Shown here one piece after another: positions 36,311-45,835 of a stretch of DNA of 50,275 nucleotides. Position numbers and translations under genes: made by a program. The notes beneath the pieces were generated by a model. That model made no database searches, was not told where the DNA came from, and saw only the letters and a program-made list of their open reading frames with translations. How positions within the stretch are numbered: position 1 is the stretch's first letter; the number at the start of each line of letters is the position of its first letter. This stretch comes from Paenibacillus kobensis NBRC 15729 (GTDB lineage Bacteria; Bacillota; Bacilli; Paenibacillales; Paenibacillaceae). The stretch spans positions 1 to 50,275 of the forward strand of contig NZ_BILZ01000045.1 of assembly GCF_004000825.1 (NCBI RefSeq), in the 5' to 3' direction.

Positions 36311-37600
36311 TTACTTGCGCCCTTCCTTCTCGAGGCGAACCTCGATAGCGCGGGCGTGGCCTTCCAGGCCTTCGTGGCGGGCGAGCGTCATGATTTTGTC
36401 GCCGTTCGCGAGCAGGGCTTCCTTGCTATAGTAGATCAGACTCGATTTCTTCAAAAAGTCGTCAACGTTGACCGGCGAGGAGAAACGAGCCGTTCCGTTT
36501 GTCGGCAGAATGTGGTTCGGACCTGCAAAATAATCACCGACCGGCTCCGAGCTGTACGGCCCAAGGAAGATCGCGCCAGCGTTCTCGATGCGCGCGAGCA
36601 GCGCCATTGGATCCGCCGTCAGCACTTCCAAGTGCTCCGGCGCCATCTTGTTAATGACGTCGATGCCCTCTTCCAGCGTGTCGACGACGAGCACCGCGCC
36701 ATAGCTGTCAATCGAGCTGCGCGCGATCGCCTCGCGCGGCAGCAGCGCCAGCTGGCGCTCAACCTCGGCAGCAACCGCCTCGGCAAGCTGCTGCGACGGC
36801 GTGACGAGCACCGCCGACGCCATCTCATCGTGCTCCGCCTGCGACAGCAAGTCGGCAGCTACATAAGAAGCGTCCGCTGTATCGTCGGCCAGCACCGCAA
36901 TTTCGCTCGGTCCGGCGATGCTGTCGATATCGACAACGCCGAACACGGCGCGCTTCGCCAGCGCGACATAGATGTTGCCCGGTCCCGTAATTTTATCGAC
37001 CGGTGCAATCGAATCTGTACCGTACGCCAACGCCGCAACCGCCTGCGCGCCGCCGATCCGGTACATTTCCTTGACGCCCGCCTCAGCGGCCGCGACAAGG
37101 ATGTACGGATTAATGCCTTCTTGACCGCCTGTCGCAGGCGGCGTCACCATGACGATCTCCGGCACGCCAGCTACTTGAGCCGGAATGACGTTCATCAGCA
37201 CGGACGACGGGTAAGCAGCCTTGCCGCCCGGCACATAGACGCCGACGCGCTTCAGCGGGCGCAGCACCTGGCCGAGCAGAGTGCCGTCCGGCTGCATGTC
37301 GATCCATGAGGAACGCATTTGCTTCTCATGGAACTTGCGGACGTTATCCGCCGCTTCCCGGATCGCAACTAAGAAATCGGCGTCGATATGGTCGTACGCC
37401 GCTTGAATTTCCTGTTCCGTCACACGCAGTGACGATGCATCCAGCTTAACGCGGTCGAACTGCTCCGTATAACGAAGCAGCGCCGCATCTCCTTCCGTCC
37501 GGACCGCTTCCACGATCGTACGGGCCGCTTCATTTTGCTCCGGCGTGCCGTACTCGACCTGCCGGTCCAGCTTGAACTGCTCCGCTCGCATAATGCGCAT
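36311..37600 (-). CDS. hisD: Histidinol dehydrogenase
   Basis: A 429-residue zinc enzyme that oxidises histidinol to histidine in two NAD+-dependent steps. It contains [33 protein letters not shown], the family signature region [11 protein letters not shown]...[19 protein letters not shown], and a C-terminal [21 protein letters not shown]. The start ATG at 37600 has AGGGGGATGG upstream. It lies 33 bp after hisG. Its stop codon is followed at once by the 52-bp repeat array. Confidence 0.97.
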   Translation of the reverse strand: MRIMRAEQFKLDRQVEYGTPEQNEAARTIVEAVRTEGDAALLRYTEQFDRVKLDASSLRVTEQEIQAAYDHIDADFLVAIREAADNVRKFHEKQMRSSWIDMQPDGTLLGQVLRPLKRVGVYVPGGKAAYPSSVLMNVIPAQVAGVPEIVMVTPPATGGQEGINPYILVAAAEAGVKEMYRIGGAQAVAALAYGTDSIAPVDKITGPGNIYVALAKRAVFGVVDIDSIAGPSEIAVLADDTADASYVAADLLSQAEHDEMASAVLVTPSQQLAEAVAAEVERQLALLPREAIARSSIDSYGAVLVVDTLEEGIDVINKMAPEHLEVLTADPMALLARIENAGAIFLGPYSSEPVGDYFAGPNHILPTNGTARFSSPVNVDDFLKKSSLIYYSKEALLANGDKIMTLARHEGLEGHARAIEVRLEKEGRK

Positions 37601-37633
37601 TGATCCATCCCCCTATCTCTTCTGCCCGGCTTG

Positions 37634-38275
37634 CTACACTCTCGCCGCCAGCGTCGCTTGAAGCCGGTCGCACAGCTTCTGAATCTGATCGTTCTTCATT
37701 CTGTAGCTAACCCGGTTCGCAATCAGCCGGCTCGTAATGCCGAAGATCGATTCCATCTCGACAAGCCCGTTCTCCTTCAGCGTCTGCCCCGTTTCGACCA
37801 TGTCGACAATACGGTCCGCAAGGCCAATGAGCGGTGCCAGCTCGATCGAGCCGTTCAGCTTGATGACTTCCACCTGCTGACCCAGCTCACGGAAGTATTG
37901 CGAAGCCACGTTCGGATACTTCGTTGCAACGCGCGGGTTAATGACCGGCTTCCAATCCGGCAGACCGATGACGGACATCCGGCACTTCGCAATGCCAAGG
38001 TCGAGCAGCTCATAGACATCTTTATTTTCCTCCATCAGCACGTCCTTGCCGACGATCCCGATGTCCGCTACTCCGTATTCGACGTATGTCGGTACGTCGA
38101 CCGGCTTCGCCATAATGAACTCCATGCGGGCTTCCGGCACTTCGATAATCAGCTTGCGCGTATCGTCGAAATCGACCGGGATCGGCAGTCCCGCTTCACG
38201 GAACAGCTTCGACGCCTGCTTATAGATGCGCCCCTTGGGCATCGCTACTTTCAAAATCTCCTGCTGTCCGTTCAC
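37634..38275 (-). CDS. hisG: ATP phosphoribosyltransferase, short form
   Basis: A 213-residue enzyme for the first, committed step, which joins PRPP and ATP. It has [32 protein letters not shown] and the PRPP segment near the C-terminus ([21 protein letters not shown]). It lacks the C-terminal regulatory domain of long HisG and therefore needs HisZ, encoded directly upstream. The start is GTG at 38275, overlapping the hisZ stop as GTGA, with AAAGGGGAG upstream; the longer frame to 38338 is inside hisZ. Confidence 0.96.
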   Translation of the reverse strand: MNGQQEILKVAMPKGRIYKQASKLFREAGLPIPVDFDDTRKLIIEVPEARMEFIMAKPVDVPTYVEYGVADIGIVGKDVLMEENKDVYELLDLGIAKCRMSVIGLPDWKPVINPRVATKYPNVASQYFRELGQQVEVIKLNGSIELAPLIGLADRIVDMVETGQTLKENGLVEMESIFGITSRLIANRVSYRMKNDQIQKLCDRLQATLAARV

Positions 38276-39468
38276 TTCGCTTGCTCCCCTTTCGATCCAC
38301 CGATGAATGTGACAACGTCTGCGAAGCCTTCGCGGCATGCCTTCAATCCATCAGCATCACCCGCTTCTATACGCTCAGTTACAACAATCGCTCCCTGCGC
38401 ACGCAAACGTTGTGCCTCAGCCAACGCCTCCGAGCGGCCCTTCGCATCATAGCCGATCAACACACGCTCCGGCTGCTCCTCTTCTTCGCCGTCGAGCAGT
38501 TCCAGAATCCGCGTCGTCTTAATCGCGAAGCCCGTTGCCGGTGCGGGGCGGCCGAATTGTGTCAACAAATTATCGTAGCGTCCGCCGCTCACGACCGGGA
38601 ACCCAAGATCGGCCGCATAGCCCTCGAACGTCATCCCTGTATAATAGGAGAAATCTCCGATCATCGTCAGGTCGATCAGCACATGATCGCATACGCCGTA
38701 CGCCTTCAGCACATCCCAAATCTCGCACAAATGGCGGATTGCCGACTTCGCCGTCGCGTCCTCACTCAGCTGCATCGCCTGATCGCAAATCTCTTGTCCG
38801 CCGCGCAAGCGAAGAATACCTTCCAGCTCCCGCTGTACAGGCTCCGTCAACGACAAGCTGCGCAATTGCTCGCGATAGCCGACATAGTCACGGCCAAGCA
38901 GGAACGCCTTGAGCGACTCTTGTGCCTCCGGTTGACCCGGCAGCGCCTCCTCGAACAGGCCGTTCAAGAAGCCGACATGCCCGATCGCGATTTTGAACCG
39001 CTCTACTCCTGCCGCCTTCAGCGAAGCAATCGCAAGCGCGACGACTTCCGCATCCGCTTCTGCCGACGGATCGCCTACAAGCTCAACGCCGGTCTGATAA
39101 AATTCCGCATCGCGTCCCGCTTCCTCTTCAATCGCACGGAACACATTCGCATGGTACGACAACCGCAGCGGGAACGGTGTTTCCTTCAACAACGACGAGA
39201 CGACACGCGCGATCGGCGCCGTCATATCGGAACGAAGTACAAGCGTTGTACCGCGGTTGTTCAGCAGCTTGAACAGCTTCTGATCCGACGTCGAGCTTGC
39301 AACTCCGACCGTATCGTAAAATTCCATCGTCGGCGTCACGATCTGCTCGTAGCCCCAGCGGCTCATGCAATCGAGCGCCTGACGTTCTACCTTCCGCATC
39401 TTCGCTACCGCATGCGGCAAATAATCTTTAACCCCGATCGGTTTTTCGAACACCTTCGGTTTCGACAT
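38272..39468 (-). CDS. hisZ: ATP phosphoribosyltransferase regulatory subunit HisZ
   Basis: A 398-residue histidyl-tRNA-synthetase-like protein without aminoacylation activity, which activates short HisG and gives histidine feedback. Class II synthetase motifs remain: [47 protein letters not shown] and [27 protein letters not shown]. It is the first gene of the his operon. The only unusual feature upstream is an 18-bp palindrome; no T-box leader is seen. Confidence 0.95.
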   Translation of the reverse strand: MSKPKVFEKPIGVKDYLPHAVAKMRKVERQALDCMSRWGYEQIVTPTMEFYDTVGVASSTSDQKLFKLLNNRGTTLVLRSDMTAPIARVVSSLLKETPFPLRLSYHANVFRAIEEEAGRDAEFYQTGVELVGDPSAEADAEVVALAIASLKAAGVERFKIAIGHVGFLNGLFEEALPGQPEAQESLKAFLLGRDYVGYREQLRSLSLTEPVQRELEGILRLRGGQEICDQAMQLSEDATAKSAIRHLCEIWDVLKAYGVCDHVLIDLTMIGDFSYYTGMTFEGYAADLGFPVVSGGRYDNLLTQFGRPAPATGFAIKTTRILELLDGEEEEQPERVLIGYDAKGRSEALAEAQRLRAQGAIVVTERIEAGDADGLKACREGFADVVTFIGGSKGEQAK

Positions 39469-39552
39469 ACGATCACACCTTCTTATCTATTGTTCACGAC
39501 GGCACCGGAAGTAACCGCGTGTGATTGTTAGGACAAGCAATTCTTTCGTGCT

Positions 39553-39570
39553 GCTTTAATGCATTAAAGC
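39553..39570. promoter_or_regulatory. 18-bp perfect palindrome upstream of hisZ
   Basis: GCTTTAATGCATTAAAGC reads the same on both strands and lies 85 bp before the hisZ start codon. It could be a repressor operator for the his operon, or a single relative of the GCTTTA-containing repeat family found elsewhere in this window, because GATACCATG follows it as GATAGCATG follows the fourth unit at 11.1 kb. No clear sigma-A promoter could be assigned nearby. Confidence 0.5.
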
Positions 39571-39679
39571 GATACCATGTTACCATACTACCAAAAGAAA
39601 GATTAGTCGTAAGTTTACCATGGCAAGCCGAGGTCAGTCAAGGGATGAACCCCCTTCCCGCGCGGCTTCATATCCAATA

Positions 39680-39709
39680 CAAAAGGCCAGCCCATTAAGG
39701 CTGACCTTT
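39680..39709 (-). terminator. Terminator of the acyltransferase gene
   Basis: AAAGGCCAGCC (39682-39692) pairs with GGCTGACCTTT (39699-39709) with one G-T pair. The stem is followed on the minus strand by TTTTG. It lies 17 bases beyond the stop at 39726. Confidence 0.75.
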
Positions 39710-39725
39710 ATCTTTCTCGAAATCA

Positions 39726-40901
39726 TCATCCTGAATGGCGAACACCATTTTGGTTCCCTGATTCTGCGCCAGCCGTCACGCTTTTTCTGCGGAATTTCGC
39801 CGGTACTTGACCGAACAGCAGCCATGACCATCCCGTCACCCTGAAAGCGAGGAACAATACGAGCAGCGATCCCGCCAGCGCCGTGATGAAGATGCCCGCT
39901 ACCCATGCGATGTATTGGTACGGCATGCCCGGCAGCGGAACAAGCTCACGGTACGCGAGCAGAAATACCGGATGGATCAAATAGATGCCGAATGACAAGC
40001 CTCCAAGATCATTCATCCGATTTTCCAGCGTCCGGCTCTTCAGTCTTCGAATCCAGCCGCTAATCTGGAGCAGCACAGGAATCGTCAACAGCGTATAGGC
40101 TTCATAGCCGAACTCGAATGCTTCGGACGGATACGTATGATCCCCGGTCCGATACCGATGCCACACCGTTACGAAGATGACGGCTGAAGCCGCCCATAGA
40201 AGCCATAGCACGGTACGCCGCACCGGCATCCGCTTGTTAATCCACGCGTTCATTCGCTCATAATTAAGCGCCGCATACACACCTAACAGGAACGTCCCCG
40301 CATACGTCAGCGCCACGCTGCCCTTCGACGGGACATGCAGCCAATACCGGTTCGCATAATAAAATCCCGCCTGAATCGCGATGCCCAGCACAACAAGCCA
40401 CAATCCGCGATTACGCACCTTCTGAAGCACATAAAGCAGCAACGGAAAGACAAGATACAGTTGAACCGTAATAATAATATAGTACAAATGCGTATAGGCG
40501 TTGCCGGTCAACAGGTAATGCCAATATTTATCCAGAACAGGAAGCGTTTCCACACTGCCGCCAGCCCGTATCACGTACAATTGTTTAATCCCCAAATACA
40601 AGAGCGAGATAAACGCATAGGGCACGAGAATATAGAGCAGCCTCTTCCGGTAAAAAGTGCCCAGCGACCGCAGTCCAATCTTCTGATCGCTGTAGTTGTA
40701 CAGCAGCACGAATCCCGATAAGAAAATAAATGCCGGTACGCAGAACAATGCGAGCACGTTGAGCGTATTGAATAATCCGAATAGCGAAGACTCATTCAAC
40801 GCTGCGACAGCCGACGAGGTGGAGTGAACGGTAAGAACCCCCAACATCGCAATTCCGCGCATCACGTTCAATTCATGGACGACAGGTTTCCGGTTAGACA
40901 A
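39726..40901 (-). CDS. Acyltransferase family 3 membrane protein
   Basis: A 391-residue polytopic protein with about ten hydrophobic segments. It begins VHELNVMRGIAMLGVLTVHSTSS, where the conserved arginine and histidine (R-G-x-A..., V-H) are the catalytic pattern of the acyltransferase-3 (OafA/IcaC) family. Further segments include PAFIFLSGFVLLYNYSD and LSFGIYLIHPVFL. Such enzymes usually acetylate or succinylate surface polysaccharides; the target is unknown. It sits between an acetyltransferase gene and hisZ, where Bacillus has no gene, and has its own terminator. Confidence 0.9.
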   Translation of the reverse strand: MSNRKPVVHELNVMRGIAMLGVLTVHSTSSAVAALNESSLFGLFNTLNVLALFCVPAFIFLSGFVLLYNYSDQKIGLRSLGTFYRKRLLYILVPYAFISLLYLGIKQLYVIRAGGSVETLPVLDKYWHYLLTGNAYTHLYYIIITVQLYLVFPLLLYVLQKVRNRGLWLVVLGIAIQAGFYYANRYWLHVPSKGSVALTYAGTFLLGVYAALNYERMNAWINKRMPVRRTVLWLLWAASAVIFVTVWHRYRTGDHTYPSEAFEFGYEAYTLLTIPVLLQISGWIRRLKSRTLENRMNDLGGLSFGIYLIHPVFLLAYRELVPLPGMPYQYIAWVAGIFITALAGSLLVLFLAFRVTGWSWLLFGQVPAKFRRKSVTAGAESGNQNGVRHSG

Positions 40902-40967
40902 GATGATGAACCTTCTTTCAGGCGCAAATTGAGGTGAAACATGCCAAACGCAAACGCTGCCTTCATT

Positions 40968-41492
40968 CTAATCCCGTAATGATGATTGCGGTTCATTGCC
41001 GCTGCTTTCTGTCTTCCGCAGCATCTGCATTGGATTGCCGCCTACGAAAGCACCGGCTGGAACGTCCTTATGGACGACGGATCCGGCTGCCACGACTGCC
41101 CCGTCGCCGATCGTAATCCCTGGAAGTATCGTCGTATTGGCACCGACGAGCACGTTATTGCCGATCTTGACCGTTCCAATTCGATACTCGCCAATCAAAT
41201 ATTCATGCGTCAGTATGGTCGTATTATAGCCGATAATGCTGTTGTCGCCAATCTCTATTCTTTCGGGAAAGAAAACGTCGACCATTACCATTAAGGCGAA
41301 AGCCGTCTCCCGCCCGACCTTCATGCCGAGCACATTCCGGTAAATGGCATTCTTTAGCGGCAGCGAGGGGCAGTATCTTGTGAATTGGATTGCGATAAAA
41401 TTGCGCACCGCCTTGAACCGGCTGACCGTTCGGTACATTTGCCACAGTGCGTTCGGCCCCTCCATCTTGAACCGCTCTACATTACGACCCAT
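40968..41492 (-). CDS. Left-handed beta-helix acetyltransferase (YvoF-like)
   Basis: A 174-residue hexapeptide-repeat acyltransferase. The repeats run from about residue 75 (IEIGDNSIIGYNTTIL, IGTVKIGNNVLVGANTTILPGITIGDGAVVAAGSVVHKDVPAGAFVGGNP), ending in the usual GNP turn. The histidine in TILTHEYLIG may be catalytic. The first 70 residues are hydrophobic/basic and may bind the membrane. It matches B. subtilis YvoF in position after ppaX. The acceptor is unknown. The ATG at 41492 has GAGGAGA upstream and starts 14 bp after the ppaX stop. Confidence 0.9.
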   Translation of the reverse strand: MGRNVERFKMEGPNALWQMYRTVSRFKAVRNFIAIQFTRYCPSLPLKNAIYRNVLGMKVGRETAFALMVMVDVFFPERIEIGDNSIIGYNTTILTHEYLIGEYRIGTVKIGNNVLVGANTTILPGITIGDGAVVAAGSVVHKDVPAGAFVGGNPMQMLRKTESSGNEPQSSLRD

Positions 41493-41506
41493 CAGACGTT
41501 CTCTCC

Positions 41507-42187
41507 TCAGACGAATTTGTACAGATCCCGCATATCGTGAATGATATGGCGAGCGCCGGCATCCCGAAGCATCTGCCCGCCCTTAAGCGACCATGCAACG
41601 CCGACGGAAATCACGCCAGCCGCGTTCGCCGATTCGATATCGACGGCGCTGTCGCCGATCATCATCGTCGTCGCAGGGTCCGCTCCCAGCTCCTCCAGCG
41701 CACGAAGCACCGGCTCTGGATGCGGCTTCGCATGCTGCACATCGTCGATTGTTACCTCAGTGCTTATGTACTCGCGCAAGCCAACGAACGTCAAGCCGCG
41801 CTCCGTCGTCATCCTGATTTTCGTCGTCACGACGCCGAGCTTAATGCCCTTCTCATGAAGCGTTCCGATAACCTCGTTCACATAAGGGAACGACCGGACA
41901 TACTCGTCATGTACACGCAAGTTATGCTCCCGGTACTTCGCAAGAAGCTGAGTGACATCCTCCAAGCCGGAAAAATGCTGCAGTTGCTTCGTGAGCGGCT
42001 GGCCCATCAGCGGAATAATGTGCTCCGCTCCAAAGCCCGGCTCCACGATTCCATCCAGCGCATGAAGAAACGATTGGATAATGAGCTCATTCGTATCTAA
42101 TATCGTGCCGTCCAGATCGAATAGCATCGTCGTTATTTTCCCCTGACCCGATAGCGGGTCTGTCTCGATATTTATGCCGCTATGCAT
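41507..42187 (-). CDS. ppaX: Pyrophosphatase PpaX, HAD family
   Basis: A 226-residue HAD hydrolase. The motifs are TTMLFDLDGTILDTNELI (nucleophile and acid Asp), GVVTTKIR, KPHPEPVLRAL (lysine) and MMIGDSAVDIESANAAG. In B. subtilis PpaX hydrolyses the pyrophosphate that HprK/P makes when it dephosphorylates HPr-Ser-P, and the gene lies in the hprK operon as here. The ATG at 42187 has GGAAGAGGAG 8 bases upstream; the N-terminus is about 10 residues longer than in Bacillus. A GTG at 42196 overlaps the site. Confidence 0.93.
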   Translation of the reverse strand: MHSGINIETDPLSGQGKITTMLFDLDGTILDTNELIIQSFLHALDGIVEPGFGAEHIIPLMGQPLTKQLQHFSGLEDVTQLLAKYREHNLRVHDEYVRSFPYVNEVIGTLHEKGIKLGVVTTKIRMTTERGLTFVGLREYISTEVTIDDVQHAKPHPEPVLRALEELGADPATTMMIGDSAVDIESANAAGVISVGVAWSLKGGQMLRDAGARHIIHDMRDLYKFV

Positions 42188-42222
42188 CTTGTCCACTCCT
42201 CTTCCTTCTGCTTGCTGCGAAA

Positions 42223-42264
42223 TCGGCTCCCCAGCCGGCCTCGAGGACCAGCCGGCGGAGCCGA
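42223..42264 (-). other. GC-rich hairpin between lgt and ppaX
   Basis: GGCTCC (42225-42230) and GCCGGC (42234-42239) pair with GCCGGC-GGAGCC (42251-42262), leaving a three-base bulge. There is no T run, so it may slow or process the lgt-ppaX transcript rather than end it. Confidence 0.45.
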
Positions 42265-42300
42265 CAATGTACGCATTATATGCTTTCCCTCACAATCGGA

Positions 42301-43278
42301 TTAGCCGTTCGCCAAATCCGTAGGGCTGTCCGTCTTCTTGCCCTGCTTCTGCGGTTTCGTCGAAACGACCGGATCCGAGTACCGGATCCAATACGAACCG
42401 GACAAGCGGCGTGTTACGACGACCACAACCGCAATCAGCAGCAGAATAACGCTGATCAATTGCGAGATACGGATGTTGCCCTCAAGCGGAGGCAGATAAC
42501 CTGCAGTGAAGCCCATAGCCGTCATTGGCGACCACAGCGCATCCATGAAGTTCGCAATCCAATCTGCACCGCTGAAAGCGAGGCTGTCCGTACGAAGCCC
42601 TTCGATAAAGAAACGTCCAATAGCATACCAGATAAAGTACGCAGCCAACTGCTCGCCCGCGAGCAGAAACTTCTGGCGGCGAATGATGAAAAGGATGATA
42701 ATGCCGACTACGTTCCACAGCGACTCATATAGAAACGTCGGATGATGGAATACGCCTTCGACGTTCATTTGATTGACGATCCAATTCGGCAAATGAAGCG
42801 TATCCCGCAAGAACGACTCTTCGACAGGGCCGCCGTACGCTTCCTGATTGACGAAGTTGCCCCAACGTCCGATCAATTGGCCCGCAATGAGCGACGGCGC
42901 GCAAATATCGGCGATGCGCAGAAAGCTGTAGCCTTTGTACCTGGCATAAATAAAGCCGCAGATAAATGCTCCGATCAATGCGCCATAGATCGCGATACCG
43001 CCTTCCCAGACAGCGAAAATCGAGAGCGGATCGTTCTTATACTCGTTCCATTTGAAAGCGACGAAATACAATCTCGCGACGATAACAGCCGACGGGACGC
43101 CGAACAGCAGCAAGTCCATGAAGAAGTCCGGCGAAATTCCGAACCGCTTGCCTTCCTGGATTGCCAGCAGCAAGCCGGCAAGCGCCGCCAAGCCGAGTAT
43201 AATGCCATACCAATGAATCGTAATGAAGCCAAGATCCAAAGCAATTGGATTTAGCAGAAGCGTGTGCACGTTGGGCAT
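42301..43278 (-). CDS. lgt: Prolipoprotein diacylglyceryl transferase
   Basis: A 325-residue membrane enzyme that moves diacylglycerol from phosphatidylglycerol to the lipobox cysteine. It has about seven membrane helices with HWYGIILGLAALAG, the RWGNFVNQEAYGGP signature containing the conserved Arg-Gly-Asn, and HPTFLYESLWN. The C-terminus carries an extra basic cytoplasmic tail of about 40 residues, so it is longer than the usual 270-290. The ATG at 43278 has AAGGAG 13 bases upstream. The two lipoproteins of the 16-21 kb cluster would be its clients. Confidence 0.96.
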   Translation of the reverse strand: MPNVHTLLLNPIALDLGFITIHWYGIILGLAALAGLLLAIQEGKRFGISPDFFMDLLLFGVPSAVIVARLYFVAFKWNEYKNDPLSIFAVWEGGIAIYGALIGAFICGFIYARYKGYSFLRIADICAPSLIAGQLIGRWGNFVNQEAYGGPVEESFLRDTLHLPNWIVNQMNVEGVFHHPTFLYESLWNVVGIIILFIIRRQKFLLAGEQLAAYFIWYAIGRFFIEGLRTDSLAFSGADWIANFMDALWSPMTAMGFTAGYLPPLEGNIRISQLISVILLLIAVVVVVTRRLSGSYWIRYSDPVVSTKPQKQGKKTDSPTDLANG

Positions 43279-43360
43279 AGTAACGCCGATTCTCCTTTAC
43301 GATTGTTTCCGATTTGATTGATTCTCGTTTTGTATTGCACAATCCTGTTGGCCGTACGGC

Positions 43361-44299
43361 TTATTCATAGTCGTCCATGTCGTCAGCAATAGTCTCTGTC
43401 AGCTTGTTCGTAAATTGAAGAGCCGCGTTGTAACCCATCCGTTTCAAGCGGTAGTTCATCGCCGCTACCTCAATAATGACCGCTAAGTTGCGGCCAGGCC
43501 GTACCGGAACGGTGACGAGCGTAACATCTGTATCGATAATACGCGTCGTTTCCTCATCGAGTCCAAGCCGGTCATACTGCTTCTCAGGCTGCCAGTTCTC
43601 CAGCTTAATGACAAGACCGATCCGTTTATTGTTGCGGACCGCCCCCGCCCCGAACAGCGTCATGGCATTGATGATGCCTAGACCGCGAATTTCGAGCAGG
43701 TGCCGGATCAGCTCAGGAGCGGAGCCATGAAGCTGACCGTCCGACGTTTGACGGATCTCGACTGCATCGTCGGCGACAAGCCGATGGCCGCGCTTGACGA
43801 GTTCCAGTGCCGTTTCACTTTTACCGATGCCGCTTCCGCCTGTAATCAACATGCCGATTCCGTACACATCGACAAGTACACCGTGGATCGTCGCGGTCGG
43901 CGCCAGCTTTCTCTCCAGGAAGTTCGTTACCCGGCTTTGCAGAATCGTTGTTGCCATTCCGCTTCGCAGCAGCGGAATGTTCGCGACCTTCGCCTGCTCG
44001 ACCAACTCGGCTGGCGGTTCCATGCCGCGCGTAATGATGATGCATGGCGACTCCTCATTGCACAGCCGCTCTAGACGCTCTACACGAGCCTCAGAGCTAA
44101 GCGTCTGCAAGAACGTAAGCTCCGTCTTGCCCAGAATCTGTACACGCTCACGCGGATGATAGTGAAAATAGCCGGCCATTTCCAATCCAGGCCGATATAA
44201 ATCGTCTGTCGTTATCGTACGGCGAAGCCCGTCCTCGCCGGACAATATTTCAAGTTGGAACGTTTGAACCAGTTCCGACACTTTTACTTTCTTGGCCAT
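43361..44299 (-). CDS. hprK: HPr kinase/phosphorylase
   Basis: A 312-residue bifunctional enzyme that phosphorylates Ser46 of HPr/Crh with ATP or PPi and reverses the reaction in the presence of phosphate. The N-terminal domain (1-130) is followed by the catalytic domain with His139 in TIHGVLVD, the P-loop GGSGIGKS at 154-161, ADDAVEI and the C-terminal signature [21 protein letters not shown]. The ATG has GAGGGGG upstream. It is first in the hprK-lgt-ppaX-acetyltransferase order. Confidence 0.98.
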   Translation of the reverse strand: MAKKVKVSELVQTFQLEILSGEDGLRRTITTDDLYRPGLEMAGYFHYHPRERVQILGKTELTFLQTLSSEARVERLERLCNEESPCIIITRGMEPPAELVEQAKVANIPLLRSGMATTILQSRVTNFLERKLAPTATIHGVLVDVYGIGMLITGGSGIGKSETALELVKRGHRLVADDAVEIRQTSDGQLHGSAPELIRHLLEIRGLGIINAMTLFGAGAVRNNKRIGLVIKLENWQPEKQYDRLGLDEETTRIIDTDVTLVTVPVRPGRNLAVIIEVAAMNYRLKRMGYNAALQFTNKLTETIADDMDDYE

Positions 44300-44345
44300 C
44301 CTTAAGCTGCCCCCTCGCCGTTTTTTCCATTGTCTTCATCGTAAA

Positions 44346-44380
44346 TGAAAAAAGGACCAAACGCAACGTTTGGCCCTTTT
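44346..44380 (-). terminator. Terminator of the anti-sigma gene
   Basis: AAAAGGACCAAACG pairs with CGTTTGGCCCTTTT (about 44350-44363 with 44367-44380, one mismatch, loop CAA). The stem is followed on the minus strand by TTTCATTT. It separates the sigma/anti-sigma operon from hprK. Confidence 0.85.
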
Positions 44381-44416
44381 CTTTGGATAGAAGTCTTACT
44401 TCTTGTTTTTTATCCC

Positions 44417-45835
44417 TTATCGTATCGGTACCCGAACCGATTCATTCACATAACCGGGATATTGGTCTAGTTCGAAGGTCAACGGCTGTTTATAGTCATG
44501 TTTGGGAATGACGTAAGTAGTAATCTGTTCATCCGGTCCGTCTTGTGACTGATGCGTCTCTGACGTCACAAGGGCCGATTCCGTAAATGAATAGGATTTC
44601 CCGGAGCCGTCTGTGAATGGCTTGGATTGATTAAATAGATAATACATATAAGTTCCTTCTGCCTCGCTTAAGTTGCTCACCTCGAATACGATTTTAATAC
44701 TATTACCGTCAATGTCAGGCTCGATCTGCTTCAACTTGAGCCGCTGGTCTGGCGTCTCGAGCGTAAGAAGCTTCTCCGTATCGACGACCAACTTCTTGCC
44801 GCGTTCGTTCTGCTGCGCCCCTTCCGCTACTAATGTAAGATGCTTCGGTTTTTCGAAATAGCTGCTGTAGAAATTTTCCTGAATTCCGTCCTCATCTATT
44901 GCTCCTAGACCATTGCTTGAAGTCCAGCGGCGGCCCTTCTCATCTTCAAGCGCAAGCCCTTTTAAAGAGTTGGTCTTCTTCGTATTTCCCGGCGCCCCTT
45001 GTATGAATACAGAAGCCTGCATTGGAGTAACGATCAACTTGTCTACCCTGTATAACTGACCGCCTATCTGAAATTCCTTATCGACGTTATATTCTTCTCT
45101 CATATCTTTATATAGGCTATGGTCGATATTGAATTCCACCTCGAACGCTTCACCTTCTGACTCCGCCTTGAACTTCACCCGATTCGGCAGCTCCGTTCCT
45201 TCCTGCAGGTAGATATCAAGCTTTTCGTATTTTGCCCCTATGGACTCGACGGTGTCTGCCCCCGTACTCCACGAATAATATCCGCCCGGCAGTTCTTCGC
45301 CGTTTACACCGCTAATGACCGTATTGTTTAACTGGCTTCCCTTCGTAATGCCTGTTCCTTCTAATGAATAGAACAACACGAGCCTCTGTCCATCCGTCAT
45401 GATAAAAGGAATCGTCATCTTCTTCCCGTTATGCTCATCTGATACGCCCACAGGCTGCAGAAATTCGTTCTCAACCGCTAATCGCAGCGAGGAGTCCGTC
45501 GAAATCAAATCTACATACTTATGCAGAATCGGAATCTCCTCCAGCATTGCTGCGAAAGCCGGCGATACTCGCGTGAAGGCCGTCATAAGCAGGAAGATGC
45601 CCAGCAGCCCAGCAGCCATCCCGTATCCGTAACGCTTCCGAGCTTTCCTCCTGCCCATACGCCGCCCCTGCTTGAGCCCCTTGCGAATAGCCTCTTGCAG
45701 CGCAAGATCAGACGACGGGACAGCTGTCTCTTGAATCCTCACTATATCCCGTTCCCAAGATTCCGCCTCTATCGTATCGATAAGATCATTCCAATCCGTC
45801 GTCTTACCGCTTTCTCGATCGTTGACTCTTTTCAT
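44417..45835 (-). CDS. Membrane-anchored anti-sigma-like protein, DUF4179 type
   Basis: A 472-residue protein with a cytoplasmic part (1-75) and one membrane helix (about 78-95, YGYGMAAGLLGIFLLMTAFT). A large extracytoplasmic region begins FAAMLEEIPILHKYVDLIS..., which is the DUF4179 pattern. Its place directly after an ECF sigma gene, overlapping it by 32 bases, suggests that it holds and releases that sigma factor, but the cytoplasmic part has no zinc-binding anti-sigma motif that I can see. The ATG at 45835 has GGAAGGAGGAGGG upstream. The signal sensed is unknown. Confidence 0.82.
   Translation of the reverse strand: MKRVNDRESGKTTDWNDLIDTIEAESWERDIVRIQETAVPSSDLALQEAIRKGLKQGRRMGRRKARKRYGYGMAAGLLGIFLLMTAFTRVSPAFAAMLEEIPILHKYVDLISTDSSLRLAVENEFLQPVGVSDEHNGKKMTIPFIMTDGQRLVLFYSLEGTGITKGSQLNNTVISGVNGEELPGGYYSWSTGADTVESIGAKYEKLDIYLQEGTELPNRVKFKAESEGEAFEVEFNIDHSLYKDMREEYNVDKEFQIGGQLYRVDKLIVTPMQASVFIQGAPGNTKKTNSLKGLALEDEKGRRWTSSNGLGAIDEDGIQENFYSSYFEKPKHLTLVAEGAQQNERGKKLVVDTEKLLTLETPDQRLKLKQIEPDIDGNSIKIVFEVSNLSEAEGTYMYYLFNQSKPFTDGSGKSYSFTESALVTSETHQSQDGPDEQITTYVIPKHDYKQPLTFELDQYPGYVNESVRVPIR

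Noticed and set aside
39469-39640. T-box leader for the his operon
   Set aside because: An ACCGCG-like word appears near 39510, but the T-box consensus, a specifier stem and a terminator/antiterminator pair are not seen on the minus strand.
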